A stretch of DNA of 64,000 bases, from NCBI RefSeq assembly GCF_017912555.1, contig NZ_JAERSD010000006.1, forward strand, positions 1 to 64,000. The letters are read 5' to 3'. This DNA is from Bacillus sp. REN3. GTDB taxonomy: Bacteria; Bacillota; Bacilli; Bacillales; Cytobacillaceae. How positions within the stretch are numbered: position 1 is the stretch's first letter; each line of letters begins with the position of its first letter. Shown here in pieces: positions 63,551 through 64,000 of the stretch. The notes beneath the pieces were generated by a model that did no database searches, was not told the DNA's origin, and saw only the letters and a list, made by a program, of their open reading frames with translations. A program made the position numbers and the translations under genes.

Positions 63551-64000
63551 TTAACTGTCCTCAGCAACAATAATCGAGGAGATTTGAATCGTTGATCGCT
63601 GTGATACATTTCTCGCTGACACTTCCTTGATTGTTTCGAATCTGACGGTATGCCGGGTGTCTTCAAGGCCGCTTGTGATATACAGATACCTTTCCCGTTC
63701 GAATGGCCACCAGGTAGATACGGACCTTACATATTCGCCATCTATGTATACATTCATCATTCCGCCTTCTTCACTCCTGATCGTTTTGATCCCCAGAAGG
63801 GGGCCGGAAAATTCGAACTCCAGAATTTCCCCGGGCCGGTCGCTTATATAAATCCCTCTCTTCAGCTGGAAGCCTTCTGTTCTCGAAGGCTTACCTTTGT
63901 CAGTAAGAAGAAAAGATTGATTTTTGAATAACGGTTTTGGAAACTGGGCGATTCTTGATCGTTTTTCAATATTCTTTTTCAACATTTCAAAAATGGAATA
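63551..64000 (-). CDS. C-terminal part of a probable SGNH/GDSL hydrolase (cut by window end)
   Basis: The frame is open from the window edge to 63551. The first residues (YSIFEMLKKNIEK) look like the last helix of an SGNH hydrolase domain; the remaining ~125 residues form a beta-rich domain (GEILEFEFSGPLLGIKTIRSEEGGMMNVYIDGEY, in part), as found in two-domain SGNH esterases. An internal ATG at 63985 has no ribosome binding site, so I treat the gene as partial. Confidence 0.55.
   Translation of the reverse strand, partial: YSIFEMLKKNIEKRSRIAQFPKPLFKNQSFLLTDKGKPSRTEGFQLKRGIYISDRPGEILEFEFSGPLLGIKTIRSEEGGMMNVYIDGEYVRSVSTWWPFERERYLYITSGLEDTRHTVRFETIKEVSARNVSQRSTIQISSIIVAEDS

Overview
The window is a chromosomal segment of an aerobic, endospore-forming Bacillaceae bacterium (Bacillus/Mesobacillus-like). 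Evidence: a small acid-soluble spore protein gene (sspL), AGGAGG-type ribosome binding sites with frequent TTG/GTG starts, short-loop intrinsic terminators, and gene order matching, as remembered, the Bacillus subtilis ypbR-to-ypqE region: dynA, ypcP, sspL, RNase H-like pair, ypeQ-like, cspD; metA; ypgQ, ypgR, ilvD, yphP; ypjP, thyA, dfrA, ilvA; ypmQ, ypmR, ypmS, msrA, msrB, ypqE. Assignments rest on motifs and remembered family features; no search was run.

Layout. 1-103: 3' end of a group II intron. 0.2-5.9 kb: tightly packed dynamin/sulfurtransferase/5'-3' exonuclease operon with two tiny ORFs. 6-7 kb: dispersed-repeat-like element and sspL. 7-15 kb: YuiD-like membrane protein, DMT exporter, two RNase H-like proteins, cspD, HD-GYP protein, topoisomerase III, mntR. 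15.36-16.62 kb: exact 52-bp tandem array of 24 units. 17-30 kb: metA, fhs, a DegV lipid-binding protein, YpgQ, ABC-F YfmR, YpgR, ilvD behind a CodY box, brxA. 31-37 kb: ypjP and a yceF-yceG-telA stress block. 37-41 kb: secreted lethal-factor-like metalloprotease, thyA-dfrA, ilvA.

41.3-53.1 kb is the main accessory block: tatA and tatC, then a complete membrane-bound [NiFe] uptake hydrogenase operon (small subunit with Tat signal, large subunit, cytochrome b, maturation protease, uncharacterised CxxC protein), then hypA-B-F-C-D-E. Together these can make, mature, export and connect to the quinone pool a respiratory H2-oxidising enzyme. The block sits between genes that belong to the conserved backbone (ilvA on one side, the ypmQ-ypmR-ypmS-msr run on the other).

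53-64 kb: second DegV protein, orphan sensor histidine kinase, Sco copper chaperone, GDSL lipoprotein, YpmS, DUF4397 protein, RsgA-type GTPase, msrA-msrB, EIIA-Glc-like protein, DUF502 membrane protein and the C-terminal end of a probable SGNH hydrolase cut by the window edge.
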